Positions 1 through 11,290 of a DNA stretch of 64,000 bases are shown in pieces. The DNA lies in the NCBI GenBank assembly GCA_030765065.1, contig CM060989.1, positions 34,277,501 through 34,341,500 on the forward strand, read 5' to 3'. Position numbers and translations under genes: made by a program. The notes under the pieces were generated by a model. It made no database searches. It saw nothing but the letters and a program-made list of their open reading frames with translations, and was not told where the DNA came from. Within the stretch, counting starts at the first letter, position 1, and every line of letters begins with the position of its first letter. The stretch comes from Deroplatys truncata. Its lineage: Eukaryota > Arthropoda > Insecta > Mantodea > Mantidae.

Positions 1-165
1 ATATTATACACCCATCACTCAAGATTTTTATGGTCTTGGCTATCTCACGGACTTTCACTCAGCGGTCTTCCAACACAATATCATGAGCTTTGTTCACCAT
101 TTCTTCTGTTGTGACCTCAACCGACCATCCTGTGCGCACGGCATCTCTTGTACTTGGACGTGCAC
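1..165 (-). pseudogene. mariner transposase remnant (N-terminal HTH part)
   Basis: Read on the minus strand, this stretch gives a mariner-type helix-turn-helix segment. It contains VEVTTEEMVNKAHDIVLEDR, then an in-frame stop, then VKVREIAKTIKI, the region linking the two N-terminal DNA-binding motifs of mariner transposases. It is cut by the window edge on the low side, so any remainder lies outside. No TIR is visible. The stop codon and short length make it a dead fragment. The family assignment rests on the motif only. Confidence 0.6.
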
Positions 166-185
166 ATAGAATTCTGTGAACACTT

Positions 186-598
186 GTGAGTAGTAAAAAC
201 ATACACCTAAATCATCATCACCTCAATCAGACCTTAGATTTTATTTCTCACAAAGGAACCATCTTATATAATAAACTCACTGTCAGAGTAAAAAATCTAA
301 ATAATAAAAATTTTAAAAAAGCTGTAAAACATATTCTATTAAACATAATGCCACAGACAACATGAATTTTTAGCCAGAGCTATTGATTACTAATTTAGGT
401 AATGATTTTATTTGCAAAATATCTGTTAGAATTACGAAAAAGGAAAATATGTAAATCAAATTGCTATTTGACTTGTATCTATTTATTTGTATTTATTATG
501 TAATTTGATTATTAATTGTATTCTTTGACGAAGCCATGAATATTGTATACTCTTATGGTGAATAAAACTACTACTACTATAGACAAATTCCCCACTGT
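186..598 (+). mobile_element. LINE 3' end (left arm of an inverted pair)
   Basis: This is the C-terminal tail of a CR1/Jockey-like reverse transcriptase ORF (FISHKGTILYNKLTVRVKNL, then LLNIMPQTT and a stop near 362). A short 3' UTR follows, with the signature CTTTGACGAAGCCATGAATA, an AATAAA at about 554 and an (ACT)n tail. The same sequence occurs inverted at 1237-1700, including the flank ATAGACAAATTCCCCACT directly after the tail. It is heavily 5'-truncated and non-coding as a unit. Confidence 0.7.
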
Positions 599-1236
599 TT
601 ATGTGCCTCACAGAGAAAAAGTTCATAATTTAGTGCATAGATTTACAGAAATTGGATCTTTTCTTGATAAACTGAAATTAAATTTTCATGTAAATACAGG
701 TTTATATATAATGAGACAAGTGAGGAAAACCATGGATGACGAAACACTTAAACAGGTATACTATGCTTTTATTTACTAACACATAAAATATGGAATAATA
801 TTGTGGGGAAATATTACAACAACAGAAGTAGAAAAGGTATTTAAATTACAAAAAAAGCAATTAGAATAATAGGTAATGTTAAAAATAGACACACATGTAA
901 ATCAATGTTTAAACAGTATGGTATATAGACTGTTCCTTGTATATACATTTATGAGACGATAAAACATCTTTTGGAGGAAAATGATCCAAAAAATGCTGGT
1001 ATATACATATAACCTAAGAAACAATGATGATTATTTTAGAACAGTAATTAAAGGCACATTAAACAGACGTAGTGTAAAAAAATTTGGGAAAAGAACTTTA
1101 TAATTAGTTACCTGAAAAAATAAAATTGATAAAAAATGCTGATCAAACTGTGAAAGAAATAAAAAGGCATCTACTAGTAAATCATTTTATAGTCTGGAGG
1201 AATTTAAGCGTGGGACTGGTAATCAGGTAAAGAAGA
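599..1236 (+). pseudogene. LINE reverse transcriptase C-terminal remnant (loop of inverted pair)
   Basis: On the plus strand this gives a broken RT thumb and C-terminal region: LKQVYYAFIY, a stop, then HIKYGIILWG, followed by frame-shifted LQKKA(I)RIIGNVKNRHTCKS and NLRNNDDYFRTV. The YGI-LWG and LQK-AIR motifs are typical of CR1/Jockey-group LINEs. It has several stops and frameshifts. It fills the loop between two inverted copies of a LINE 3' end. Confidence 0.55.
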
Positions 1237-1253
1237 AGTGGGGAATTTGTCTA

Positions 1254-1284
<31 letters not shown>

Positions 1285-2830
1285 TTTATTCACCATAAGA
1301 GTATACAATATTCATGGCTTCGTCAAAGAATACAATTAATAATATTCATGGCTTCGTCAAAGAATACAATTAATAATTAAATTACATAATAAATACAAGT
1401 AAATAGATACAAGTCAAATAGCAATTTGATTTACTTATTTTCCTTTTTCGTAATTCTAACATATTTTGCAAATAAAATCATTACCTAAATTATTAATTAA
1501 TAGCTCTGGCTAAAAATTCATGTTGTCTGTGGCATTATGTTTAATAGAATATGTTTTACAGCTTTTTTAAAATTTTTATTATTTAGATTTTTTATTCTGA
1601 CAGCGAGTTTATTATATAAAATGGTTCCTTTGTGAGAAATAAAATCTAAGCTCTGAGTGAGGTGATGATTTAGGTGTATGTTTTTACTACTCCTGGTATT
1701 ATGTGCATGGCAATCTGAATTATTTATAAACAATGACATATTTCGAAGTATGAAAGAAACTACTCCATGTATATAAATATTGTGTACAGGCAAGATATTA
1801 ACCTCCTGAAATATTGGTTTACTTTCTGTTCTATGGGGAACTTTCATAATTATTACTTTCTCTACTACGTATAGTAAGTAAGGGAAGTATTGTATTCCAC
1901 CAAAATTTCGATACCGAGATTTCACCGGAAATACATGTTTTGAGACCCCCTGAATCCAAAAAAAGCATTTTTGGAAACATGTCCGTGTGTGTGTCTGTGA
2001 ACAGCATAACTCAGAAACGAACAGTCGGATAAACACCAAACTTGGTATTTAGGTTCAGTATCTTCCAAGGATGCGACATGAAGGTTTTCAAGAAAATCCC
2101 CTCACTCCAGAGTACCCTTTACATGTAAGATTTTTCGAAAGTTTCAATTTTCTCAAAAATGGCTCTAACGATTTTGATTAAAATATTATATGTTTAAGAT
2201 ATTTTTATGACAAATAAAATGTATATCTTGAATTTCCTGGGAATGTCTCCAAAAGTATTCTTCATTGTGAACGACTTTTGCATAACTGGTAAACCATAAG
2301 AGATAGACAAAATTTTACTACACAAAAAATGTAGATCGCTTTAAAATACACAGTTTATGTCATATACATTTTTTTAGTTGAGTGAACCATTTTCGAGATA
2401 TTGCTTGTTATTTCCTTAAATTTTCCAATACTTATACTTTATCTCAAATTCGTTATTCAATTTTTTATGTCCTGGATATGCAAACAGAATAGAATGCGCC
2501 ACATAGCAACCAGCGCTTAAAAGATTTGTCTATCGCTTATAACCTACCACATTCCCCTTGCATCTACAAGAAAATTAGCAATAAGATTGACATCTCGATA
2601 TCTCGAGTAACATGAAGCATATGGAGAATAAACGTTTGTAAAAATAGTTTGTACAAGAGTAGAGAAAGTCATGTAAGTGTAACACATTTTTTTTAATACT
2701 CTTTTTTGCATTCTATATATACATAAAGATTTGGATGTAGAGCCCGAAGAATAATTCCATATGTAGTATAAATCACTGTATCACTTCCCTATAAGAGTTT
2801 ATTGTCACTAGGAATCATAAATGAAGAATC
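1237..2830 (-). pseudogene. CR1/Jockey-like LINE 3' part, split by a family A repeat
   Basis: The minus-strand coding tail runs about 1850 to 1518 (MKVPHRTESKPIF, HAHNTRSSKNIHLN, KGTILYNKLAVRIKNL, LLNIMPQTT). Its 3' UTR and (ACT)n tail reach 1256. Upstream RT sequence (GSTSKSLCIYRMQKRVLK) resumes at about 2690-2790, beyond the family A insertion. The 3' UTR contains a tandem duplication of about 32 bp (near 1308-1375). An open frame at 1518-2039 joins repeat-derived N-terminal codons to the LINE tail. That fusion is accidental and not a gene. Confidence 0.65.
1855..2700 (+). repeat. Family A dispersed repeat, copy 1
   Basis: An about 820-845 bp unit that starts ACTTTCTCTACTACG and has the near-inverted AGTAGAGAAAGT about 30 bases before its end (GTGTAACACAT). 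It also contains a GTGTGTCTGTG block and the phrase CACCAAACTTGGTATTTAGG. Close copies occur at 7842-8700 and about eight other places in the window. Here it interrupts a LINE reading frame, which shows that it moved as a unit. I see no transposase in any copy. A non-autonomous DNA element is the best guess. Confidence 0.6.
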
Positions 2831-3319
2831 TGTGTGCTAAAGACTTTTTGGCATTATAATAGCACTAACACACTATAATGATTATTTTGAACTGAAGCTG
2901 TACAGCACAAGTTTTGCATCAACTGATTAACCAGCACATGGAGAGGAGGGAAAGTGGAGGGAGAACAGAACTGGTTAAAACAGTGCAGTGCAGGGCAAAC
3001 AGATCCCCATAATATGTTCATGTATTGAAATGAAAGCTCTGTAGAAAAGCAGATGATTTCTGGCTGAAGAGACAATCTGATCTTTAGTCATGAATATATG
3101 AAGCATGGTGTAGAGCTGTTAAGGACATATATTTTACTCATTTGATATGGTACATGAGACTTGCTCTTCAAGCTCAACTTGTTTGAAAAGCAGCAACAAA
3201 TATGCTGAACTATGGTTGAGCTTCTGCTCCTTATGCACTCTTGTGGGAAATGGGGCATTTACTTATTCAAGTATTTGCTCTTTCGAGAGTTCACATCATA
3301 AACATTGTTGTTATGTGTA
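2831..3319. other. No recognisable gene or repeat
   Basis: Short open frames exist on both strands, but I see no family motif and no splice context. It lies between the split LINE and a mariner element. Confidence 0.4.
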
Positions 3320-4159
3320 CGAGGTTCATCCAGAAACTAAGCCCCAATCGCATACAGAGATGGCACCACCAGTCAGATAGGAATGCGCATGTGCCGGAGT
3401 AGAGAGTAAGTATGTGGGAATAATGCAGTACAGTTTCAGTCTTGTGACAGCAGTGATTGTCGCACAAGTTTCTCGACAGTATTAACACTGAGGATGAAAC
3501 GTGAGTGTCGCATGCCACACCAGAGACAAAGTAACAATCAATGCATTGGCGTCGTAGTGGCTCACCTGTGAAGACCAAATTCAAGCAGACAATCTCTGTC
3601 AAAAGAATCATGTGCACTCTCTTCTGGGATCGTTGTGGTGTCCTCCAGTGTGAGTTTTTACCGCGAGGGGAGACCGTAAATGCTGATCAGTATTGTCAGA
3701 CGTTACATAAACTGAGGAGGGCAATCCAGAACAAGACACATGGGATGTTGACAAGAGGCATTATGCTATTGCATGACAATGCAAGACCCCATACAGCCAA
3801 TGCCACACGAAATGTGTTGAATCAGTTTGGATGGGAGATTTTTGACCATCCACCCTAAAGCCCCGACCTTGCCCCAAGTGATTTTCATCTCTTCCGTCTT
3901 ATGAAGCGTTTTCTGGCAGAAAAACATTTCCACAATGATGCTGGGGTGCAGAATGAAGTGATTTCATGGCTCCGGACATTGGCAGCAGACTCCTATGACT
4001 TGGGCATACAATTGATGGTGCACTGTTACGATAAATGCCTCAATAATGGTGGTGACTATGTTGAAAAGTGGCAGTGAATCCATGTAATTATTCCAGTAAA
4101 TATCCCTTACTTAGTGATTATTTTGTTCTCTTTATTACTTAGTTTCTGGATGACCCTGG
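3320..4159 (+). mobile_element. mariner element with internal deletion
   Basis: The ends are inverted: CGAGGTTCATCCAGAAACTA at the left, and CCAGGGTCATCCAGAAACTA when the right end is read on the minus strand. Both are flanked by TA (3318-3319, 4160-4161). The interior encodes the C-terminal part of a mariner transposase from 3541: WRRSGSPVKTKF, FWDRCGVLQCEF, then the second catalytic Asp in HDNARPHTA and the third in SPDLAPSDFHLF. It ends DKCLNNGGDYVEKWQ at about 4077. A TAA at 3856-3858 replaces the usual Tyr before SPDLAPSD. The element is 840 bp against about 1.3 kb for mariners; the DNA-binding domain and first catalytic Asp are deleted. It cannot make transposase but keeps both TIRs. 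Confidence 0.85.
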
Positions 4160-4526
4160 TATTTCTTTAGTGTGTTAAGGTAAATGAATATTAATAGCAC
4201 ATGCCATGTTACACTGCTTTCGACTCTGTTTGTCTAGTGTTGGGGTAAAAACTTCCTTTACTACATTATGATACATAAATTCCATTTTATCACATTTTCT
4301 TCTCCATTACTCCTAAGCAAAACATATATAAAAGTATCATACAAGTTTTATATACAATTTCACTCAGAATTTGTGCGAGATGAAAAAACAACTCAGACGC
4401 ATGTGCATAAACATTTAGTTAAATAAACATAACAAATTATATATATAATACAATAAATTAAATAATTATTATTCACTAAACTAAAGAAATTGTGTTACTA
4501 CTAACCATTAAAAGAAATAAAGGTCA
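4160..4526. other. AT-rich spacer, nothing recognised
   Basis: AT-rich sequence with no supported ORF, RNA gene or repeat boundary. Confidence 0.4.
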
Positions 4527-4872
4527 TCATCATTAATCATTTCTAAAGCTCCCCATATGGTCTATGACCTTTAGGGGTTATCTCATTCCACCAAGCTATG
4601 AATGGACCATTTCTGAGGTGAAGGCACTCCAGGCAGAATCCTTTGCCTCTGATGGTAGGGTGATCATGAGGATGGCGGTAGAATGAGAGGACATACAGCT
4701 TTTACCGTGGGCTCTGAACCACATTGGGCCTTGGGGATACTTCACATGAGCAAGTCAGAGGTGAAGGTTGGATTGGGCTAGCTTAAAACTGCCACCTCAG
4801 AGCCAACAATCGAGCCCCGGACCTTCAGCATGAAAGCCAGAAATGAAACCACTGCACTACCCCAGCGCCTAA
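4527..4872 (-). mobile_element. tRNA-derived SINE with (ATG)n tail
   Basis: Read on the minus strand from 4872, it starts with a tRNA-like head: A box GGGTAGTGCAGTGG, B box GGTCCGGGGCTCGATTG. An about 250-bp body follows, ending in AATGATGATGACC. The plus-strand flanks AAATAAAGGT (4517-4526 and about 4876-4885) look like a 10-bp target duplication. It would be transcribed by RNA polymerase III from its internal promoter and mobilised by a LINE in trans. Confidence 0.65.
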
Positions 4873-5149
4873 ACAAATAAAGGTTAATTAATTCAAAAGT
4901 TGTTACTTTATATTACCGCTATTTACAATTAGTTGCACTACTGAAAAAAAATGTTTTTAGTATCTACTTAAAATTGTGTTTTGTTTTAATGAGATACAAA
5001 TTAACAAGCTTGACAATAAACCCAATGACAAAAATCTTTAATGGAAAATTAAGGATACATGAGAGCACCTTCATGTTTTACAATACCAAATCTCAAATAG
5101 TATAAGAATAAAACAAAGGATAGTTTGCTTAAAAGTAAAAGTCCTTGGA

Positions 5150-5570
5150 ATCATATATATTGATAAAAAATGTATGGGCTACAGAACAGTATGTGGATAA
5201 CTCAAATAAGGAACAAAGAGAAAGTATAGCCTGGGTACGAGCAGGTGTATGGAGACTAATAGGAATGTGAGATGGGTTCCCACAGAACCATTGTCCAATA
5301 TGTGGGGAAAGAGAAGATTTAGAACATATTGTGTTTGATTGTAAAGGTACACAGCATTGGAGAAAGCAAGCTATAAATGGGAAATGGTTAAAACTGGACA
5401 GGAAAGTAGCTTTAAGTAAGATTTTTAACAAGGATAGTAAAAAGGTAGGAGAATACCTGTCCAAAGTAAAAAAGAAATGGTTATGGCCAATAAAAAGAGA
5501 TGTGAATTAGTTTCATCATGTGATGTTAAGTTATGTAATTATATTATTATTATAATATTAGTATTATTAG

Positions 5571-5602
<32 letters not shown>

Positions 5603-5712
5603 GTTATAATTAAAGAATGTAATATGGGTAGAATATGGCAAGATAGCAGCTTGGGCTGATATATAGCCATATTCCAACGAAGATTGCTAGTATAAATAAA
5701 TAAATATAAAGT
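5150..5712 (+). pseudogene. LINE C-terminal zinc-finger remnant with 3' UTR
   Basis: Translation gives YVDNSNKEQRESIAWVRAGV, then a CCHC knuckle (CPICGEREDLEHIVFDC) and KKWLWPIKRDVN with a stop at about 5510. One in-frame stop interrupts it. The 3' UTR has a (TTA)n tract at about 5563-5605 and ends TATAAATAAATAAATATAAAG. The same C-terminus occurs at 42476-42820 (minus) and at the window end (63141-64000, plus), so one LINE family left at least three pieces here. Confidence 0.65.
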
Positions 5713-6040
5713 AAAAAATCTAAGAACACTTTAACGTTTCTTATATTACTATTACTGTTGTTTTCTCAACAATAATACTGAAGTTCTTCCATTCATTGCT
5801 TCTTCCAGTTTTATGTTCTAAGTGCTAAACTCCTTCATTTAATTTTAAGAAAGCATTTTCACTTGTATCACTCCATACCGGAATATCACATGAACTTAGA
5901 CTGTGGCAACAACACCAGCATAGCAAACAGACTGAGCCTTCCTCTTGTGTATGATCACATGGGGTGTTCAAACAGGAAATGCTATACCTATTCGTTCGAT
6001 GTACACCACAGAATGGACTGAGAGCAGGACACTGTTCGAA
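5713..6040. other. Nothing recognised
   Basis: Short overlapping open frames on both strands without family motifs. Confidence 0.35.
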
Positions 6041-6560
6041 TTCTGGTATACCCAGTACATCCATATATACAAGCTCTATTGTGTTAGAAGGCAGAATAGT
6101 ACAAATTAATGACCAAAACTTGTTTGATAGCTCTAATATGGTGGTTATACAGGCAACTGCGGAAATATGATTACAGTCAACCTGCTTTAACTGCATATTG
6201 AATTTAGGAATACCTTTTGGTGCTGGGGAAAAATTGTGGCCATACTGATTTCCTCATATGAAGTATTGTTGAAATATCATATTCACAAATTCTAAAAAAT
6301 TTCTTGTTTACAAAGCATATACTGAAAGTATCTATAAAACATGTTTGGGCCCCTGGACACTCAAACATTCCAAGAGATGACAGAGTGGACACATTAGCAA
6401 AAACTACAAGAGATTCAGAAATCATTTCCAATATTCAGTTACCTGTTATCAATGGTCTTAAGCTCATAACAGATGAAATTTATCTTAACTGGAGATCTAC
6501 ATCCACACATCTAATAGTTAATCAGAGCAAAAAATATTATTCCATGGTTTAAATACATAA
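6040..6560 (+). pseudogene. Possible LINE RNase H remnant
   Basis: The plus strand at about 6304-6410 reads VSIKHVWAPGHSNIPRDDRV then DTLAKTT, which resembles the last RNase H motif of LINEs (W-PGH-G-GNE-AD-LAK). The Asn-Glu pair is changed. Weak similarity may extend upstream (VIQATAEI near 6145 for the Glu motif). The remnant is decayed and the clade cannot be set. Confidence 0.4.
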
Positions 6561-7002
6561 AGATTAATGGACAAGATCTATCTGACTTTTCATGAATAAG
6601 GTTGGGAATTGCACATGCACCTGTTTTTCTACATAAAATTTCTAAAACAGACTCTCCCTGGGATTGAGCAGCTATGGTTACTTTGATGATTATCTCTTTG
6701 GTTGTGTCAAACACAATGCTCAAAATCTTCAATTATTACAGCTACTGTACAAAACAGGTCTTCCTGGTTCTATTAGAATTAGTAATGTTATTAAATATTA
6801 TCCAGCTAAGGTTTTCACAATTATATTATAGCATGCAAGAAAGTGTAAAATGAAAATTTAAATACCACTTTATTTATTCATTTCTGGGTACTAGTTTAAC
6901 CCTCTCCAGCTCGATTTATTTTTGGTTGAAATGGGTTTTGAAACCAGAGGGCATACAAACAATACTCATGCCCTTAGAAACTTGCCCTACCTGATCTCTG
7001 AA
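6561..7002. other. Nothing recognised
   Basis: AT-rich DNA without a supported feature. Confidence 0.35.
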
Positions 7003-7085
7003 TCTTGGCTCAGTTAGCTAAAGCGCCCAACTTCACTGTCCAGGATTTCCATATTGGACATAAGCTAGGTTCAAATCGTCACTGC
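7003..7085 (+). repeat. tRNA-like sequence (SINE head or tRNA pseudogene)
   Basis: TTGGCTCAGTTAGCTAAAGC is a good A box, and AGGTTCAAATCGT about 50 bases later is a B-box-like T-loop. The arms do not close into a convincing cloverleaf. A SINE head or a decayed tRNA copy is more likely than a working tRNA gene. Confidence 0.4.
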
Positions 7086-7215
7086 CATGTTACCACATCT
7101 TTGGTAAAAATGGAGCAGGCCTATGATTCGTATGCGTGGATGCTTATGCGACTTCATAAACACTGTAGCAGAACATATGTTTTGTATTTATATAAAAATA
7201 TCAGGGACATTTTTA

Positions 7216-7835
7216 CTTTCTCTATTACGTATAGTAAGTAGGGGAAGTATTGCATTCCACTCAAAAATTCAATACCGAGATTTTACCGGAAATACATGTT
7301 TTGAGATCCCCTGAATCCAAAAAAAGCATTTTTGAAAACATGTCCGTGTGTGTGTCTGTGTGTGTGTCTGTCTGTGAACAGCATAACTCAGAAATGAACA
7401 GTCGGATAAACACCAAACTTGGTATTTAGGTTCAGTATCTTCCAGAGATGCGACACGAAGGTTTTCAAGAAAATCCCCCCACCCCAGATTAACCTTTATA
7501 TGGCACATTTTTCGAAAATTTTAATTTTCTCAAAAATGGCTCTAACGATTTTGATTAAAATATCATACGTTTAAGATATTTTCATGACAAATGAAATGTA
7601 TATCTTGAATTTTCTGGGAATGTCTCCAAAAGTATTCTTCATTGTGAACGACTTTTGCAAAACTGGTAAACCATAAGAGATAGACAAAATTTTACTGCAC
7701 AAAAAATGTAGATCGCGTTAAAATACACAGTTTATGTCATACATTTTTTTTTGTTGAGTGAAGCATTTTCGAGATATTGCTTGTTATTCCCTTAAATTTT
7801 CCAATACTTATACTTTTTCTCAAATTCGTTATTCA
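7216..7835 (+). repeat. Family A repeat, truncated copy
   Basis: Starts ACTTTCTCTATTACGTATAG and follows the family A consensus through the CACCAAACTTGGTATTTAGG phrase. It stops at CGTTATTCATTTTT, where a second, full copy begins in the same orientation. This is the head of a tandem pair. Confidence 0.65.
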
Positions 7836-7841
7836 TTTTTT

Positions 7842-8700
7842 ACTTTCTCTACTACGTATAGTAAGTAGGGGAAGTATTGCATTCCACCCAAAAATTCGAT
7901 ACCGAGATTTCACCGGAAATATATGTTTTGAGACCCACTGAATCCAAAAAAAGCATTTTTGGAAACATGTCCGTGTGTGTGTCTGTGTGTGTCTGTGTGT
8001 GTGTCTGTGAACAGCATAACTCAAAAACGAACAGTCGGATAAACACCAAACTTGGTATTTAGGTTCAGTATCTTCCAGAGATGCGACACGAAGGTTTTCA
8101 AGAAAATCCCCCCACCCCAGACTACCCTTTACATGGAAGATTTTTCGAAAATTTTAATTTTCTCAAAAATATTTTGATGAAAATATCATATGTTTAAGAT
8201 AATGTCATGAGAAATGAAATGTATATCTCGAATTTTCTGGGAATGTCTCCAAAAGTATTCTTCATTGTGAACGACTTTTGCATAACTGGTAAACCATAAG
8301 AGATAGACAAAATTTTACTACACTTAAAATGTAGATCGCGTTAAAATACACAACTTATGTCATATACATTTCTTTAGTTGAGTGAACCGTTTTCGAGATA
8401 TTGCTTGTTATTTCCTTAAATTTTCCAATACTTATACTTTTTCTCAAATGCGTTATTCATTTTTTTTATGTCCTGGACATGCAAAGAGAATGGAATGCGC
8501 CACATAGCAACCAGCGTTAAAATATTTGACTATCGCTTAAAAGCTACCATATTCCCCTTGCATCTACAAGAAAATTACCAATAAGATTGACATCTCGATA
8601 TCTCGATTAACATGAAGCATAGGAAAATAGGCGTTTGTAAAATTAGATTGCACAAGAGTAGAGAAAGTCATGTGAGTGTAACACATCAGATTTTTATACG
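7842..8700 (+). repeat. Family A repeat, full copy
   Basis: Begins ACTTTCTCTACTACG at 7842, has AGTAGAGAAAGT at 8657-8668 and ends GTGTAACACATCAGATTTTT. It holds a short GT-rich microsatellite (about 7972-8006). With the copy at 1855 it defines the unit best. No open frame longer than about 65 codons is present, and those seen are shared accidents of the GT tract. Confidence 0.65.
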
Positions 8701-8946
8701 TGACTTCCAAAAACAAGTATAGGAATGATGCTAAATGATACTATTGGGCTGGAAAGGGTTAAATAGTTCTTCAAAGTAAAAATCAGATGATAATGGAATG
8801 TTTGGGTTCAAGCCATCTTTAAACAAACAATAATTTTTCTTAGGATATTCAGATAAAGATTTAACTGTCCAATGTTGTAGGAGAAATGGTCATGATTTGT
8901 AGTTACGTAAGTATGAGCATCTTTAAGTTGGTATTTTCATGATAAA

Positions 8947-9700
8947 TAAAATCTGATGTGTTATATTCACATGATTTTTTCTACCCTCTATAGCTTTTAC
9001 AAATTATTCTTAAAAAATCCTATTTTTCTTTTGACTTCATATTCCATACTCTGACATTGCAAGAAACAATTGAATGATGACCACTTAAAAATGATAAGGT
9101 ATTACATGGGACAAATAACTTTGTACTCGGTTTGGTGTTGTTGTTATTGTGTTTACTGTAGCGGCTGGTAAACCATCACTCACAACACGCATAGTTCTTC
9201 CTTTGGCCATAGATAAACAAATGCAAAGCTAACTGTCCCAGGTTGTAGTGAAAAGTTTGAAACCAATAACAACGGATATCTAGGAAGTAGGTAATGCTAT
9301 CAAAAAGGTTATTTAAAATAGATTATGTGTTTTAAAGCATTCTACATTTTTTGTGTAGTAATTTTCTTTTACAGTTTACCAGTTATACAAAGTTTTACAA
9401 AAATCGTTACAAACAAGCATTTCATAGGCTATACTCAGAAAATTCAAGATATACATTTTACTTCTCATGCAAGGATTTTAAACATATGGTATCTTAGTTA
9501 AAATTGTTAGGACTGTTTTTGAGAAAATGCAAATATTGAATCTTTTTCCATTAAAGGGTAGTTGGGGTGGGATTTTCCTGAAAATCTTCACATCTTTAGA
9601 AGATGCAGATTTGCTATTTATTGAAGATTTTGTGTTAGAGTTATGCTGTTGACAGAAAAACTCACACACAGACCTTTTTCTAAAAATCTGAGTGTTGCAA
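8947..9700 (-). repeat. Family A repeat, degenerate copy
   Basis: The minus orientation of the unit, from ATCTGATGTGTTATATTCACA at 8947 to CAGACCTTTTTCTAAAAATC near 9690. It is strongly diverged. Past 9690 it runs directly into another unit's 3' end in the same orientation (9690-9840), so the units abut in tandem at the outer edge of the large palindrome. Confidence 0.5.
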
Positions 9701-9895
9701 TCACATGGCTGTTCCTACTCGCTCTTCTACAAACTGTTCTTACAAAAGAATATTATTATATCTGCTTAATAATCAAGATTAATTTTCATTATTCACTTAC
9801 ACATATCGTTGTTGGTATAAGAAGAATATGGGAGAATAAAGTGATAGTCAGATTTTAAAAAAGCGGGTCCCTATGTAAGGCCTTGGAAATTCTGT

Positions 9896-10180
9896 TGTGT
9901 TTAGGGCTCGAGACCAAAGTAAAGGCAAAGGTAAAGGTACGGATGGGGATCTGAGCACCGCATGTAGACTCCCGGCCCTTTGGGTTTCTGCCTAAATCCC
10001 TGGAAGGGAGGGAAGAATGAGGGGAAATATCTAAAGCGCGACCAGATCGAGATGACGAACACATGCAAGAATTTATGGGGTCCCTAACGGTTCCAGTTCA
10101 AATGCATCGACGCTGCACAAGCCCCTAACCGCCGGTGGTCCACCGTAAAAGCCCACATCAGAGGCGGGTCCTGTCAAGAC
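9896..10180. mobile_element. Unclassified insertion in the left palindrome arm
   Basis: The inverse arm reads straight from CCTTGGAAATTC to CATGGTA. Here about 285 GC-richer bases are inserted between those sequences. They include a B-box-like GGTTCCAGTTCAAATGC, so a SINE is possible. I could not assign a family. Confidence 0.4.
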
Positions 10181-10309
10181 CATGGTAGTTGAATTTGTAT
10201 TTTTGTCTCTTTTGTTATAAATAGAATTAAACTATTTTAGCATTATAAGCCTTTACACTATGAGGCTAACGAAATGCTTTTACAATTACGATTATTTAAA
10301 ATGGGACTG

Positions 10310-10873
10310 TTGCGAACTTTTAAAGATCATTGGATTGTGAAGCTGGGGAGATTCAGCACCGATCCAGGAATGAGGATATTGTACCAACGCCCCACGAGGG
10401 GGCGCCCTGGAAGGGAGGGGTGAGGTGAAAGCAAACACCGGGCGGTCGGAACAGGAGTGACGCCACAGCAATGACTGTCCCTATAGTTTCAGTATTGAGA
10501 CGGCAGACCGGGAACGCCGCCCCACACAGGGTCCAATCCCTCCCTCAAGGGACAGTCCGTACACCCGAAAGCCGAGGGACGGTGAAAGTTCACAGAGAAG
10601 ATCCCTTTTCCCTGCCACACTGCACGGGAACACCATCGCCGACACTTCCATCCCTGAACCAAACCAAACGGGATGAAGGGTGAATGAAATGTTGAATGGA
10701 ACCAAATGGAGGAACAGGAAATTCGGATGAAAGAAGCCATCCAGCATTCGCCTGACGACCCGGGAAAACCCCGAAAAACAGCATGGAACAGAATGGGCGG
10801 TCGCCGGGAATCGAAACCCGGAACCTCCCAAATGCGAGTCGCACGCGTTACCGCGGCGCCAACTCGCTCGGTT
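10310..10873 (-). mobile_element. tRNA-derived SINE inserted in the palindrome arm
   Basis: Read from 10873 on the minus strand, the head shows the A-box region GTTGGCGCCGCGGTAACGCG and the B box GGTTCCGGGTTTCGATTCCC. A GC-rich body follows (TTTTCGGGGTTTTCCCGGG). The segment is absent from the matching arm, which makes it an insertion. Related heads occur at 18890-19130 and 19700-19935. Overlapping open frames here are not genes. Confidence 0.65.
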
Positions 10874-11218
10874 AAAAATCATAAAGTCCAAATAAATTGG
10901 AATTTCGAAAAACCAACGAAAGATTTATAACCTGGAGGTATGAGCCACTGCATTTCTTCTAAATCGACGATCGCTTATTCAGTTCGAAACTGTCTGTAAG
11001 TCTGTTTTGTGGGACTTTTGTGATCTTAAAATCTAGGCACCGGCATAAGATATTTGCAGATCGGAAGAAATCAAAAAGGTTTCAAAAAATCCGGCTTGTA
11101 CCAGTCTGATATGTTTCACCCTTTAAAGTTTCTGTAACAGCTCAAAAATTCCAAGGGAACAGAACTCTTGGGCCAAGGATTTGTTCCCCAACTAGGAACA
11201 CTCCTGCTACCTACTTTC

Positions 11219-11290
11219 TTGGCTGAGTGGTCAGCACGCGGACTTCGTAATTCGGGGTTTCGGGTTCGCTGTGCAATCTGGGGTTTTGTT
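11219..11290 (+). repeat. tRNA-Thr-like module in palindrome arm
   Basis: TTGGCTGAGTGGTCAGCACG fits an A box and D arm. The loop ACTTCGTAATT suggests a CGT anticodon (Thr), and TTTCGGGTTCGCTGTGC is a damaged T arm. The inverse copy is at about 13661-13727. It is unlikely to be a functional tRNA. Confidence 0.5.

Noticed and set aside
1518..2039. 173-codon minus-strand open frame
   Set aside because: It joins family A repeat sequence to a LINE tail. The same N-terminal residues recur in other family A copies, so it is a chance fusion and not a gene.
7833..8062. Open frames rich in Thr-His or Val-Cys repeats
   Set aside because: They come from the GT-rich microsatellite in family A, read on both strands.
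10481..10930. Several overlapping open frames up to 136 codons
   Set aside because: They lie within a GC-rich SINE body; different frames overlap and none has a motif.
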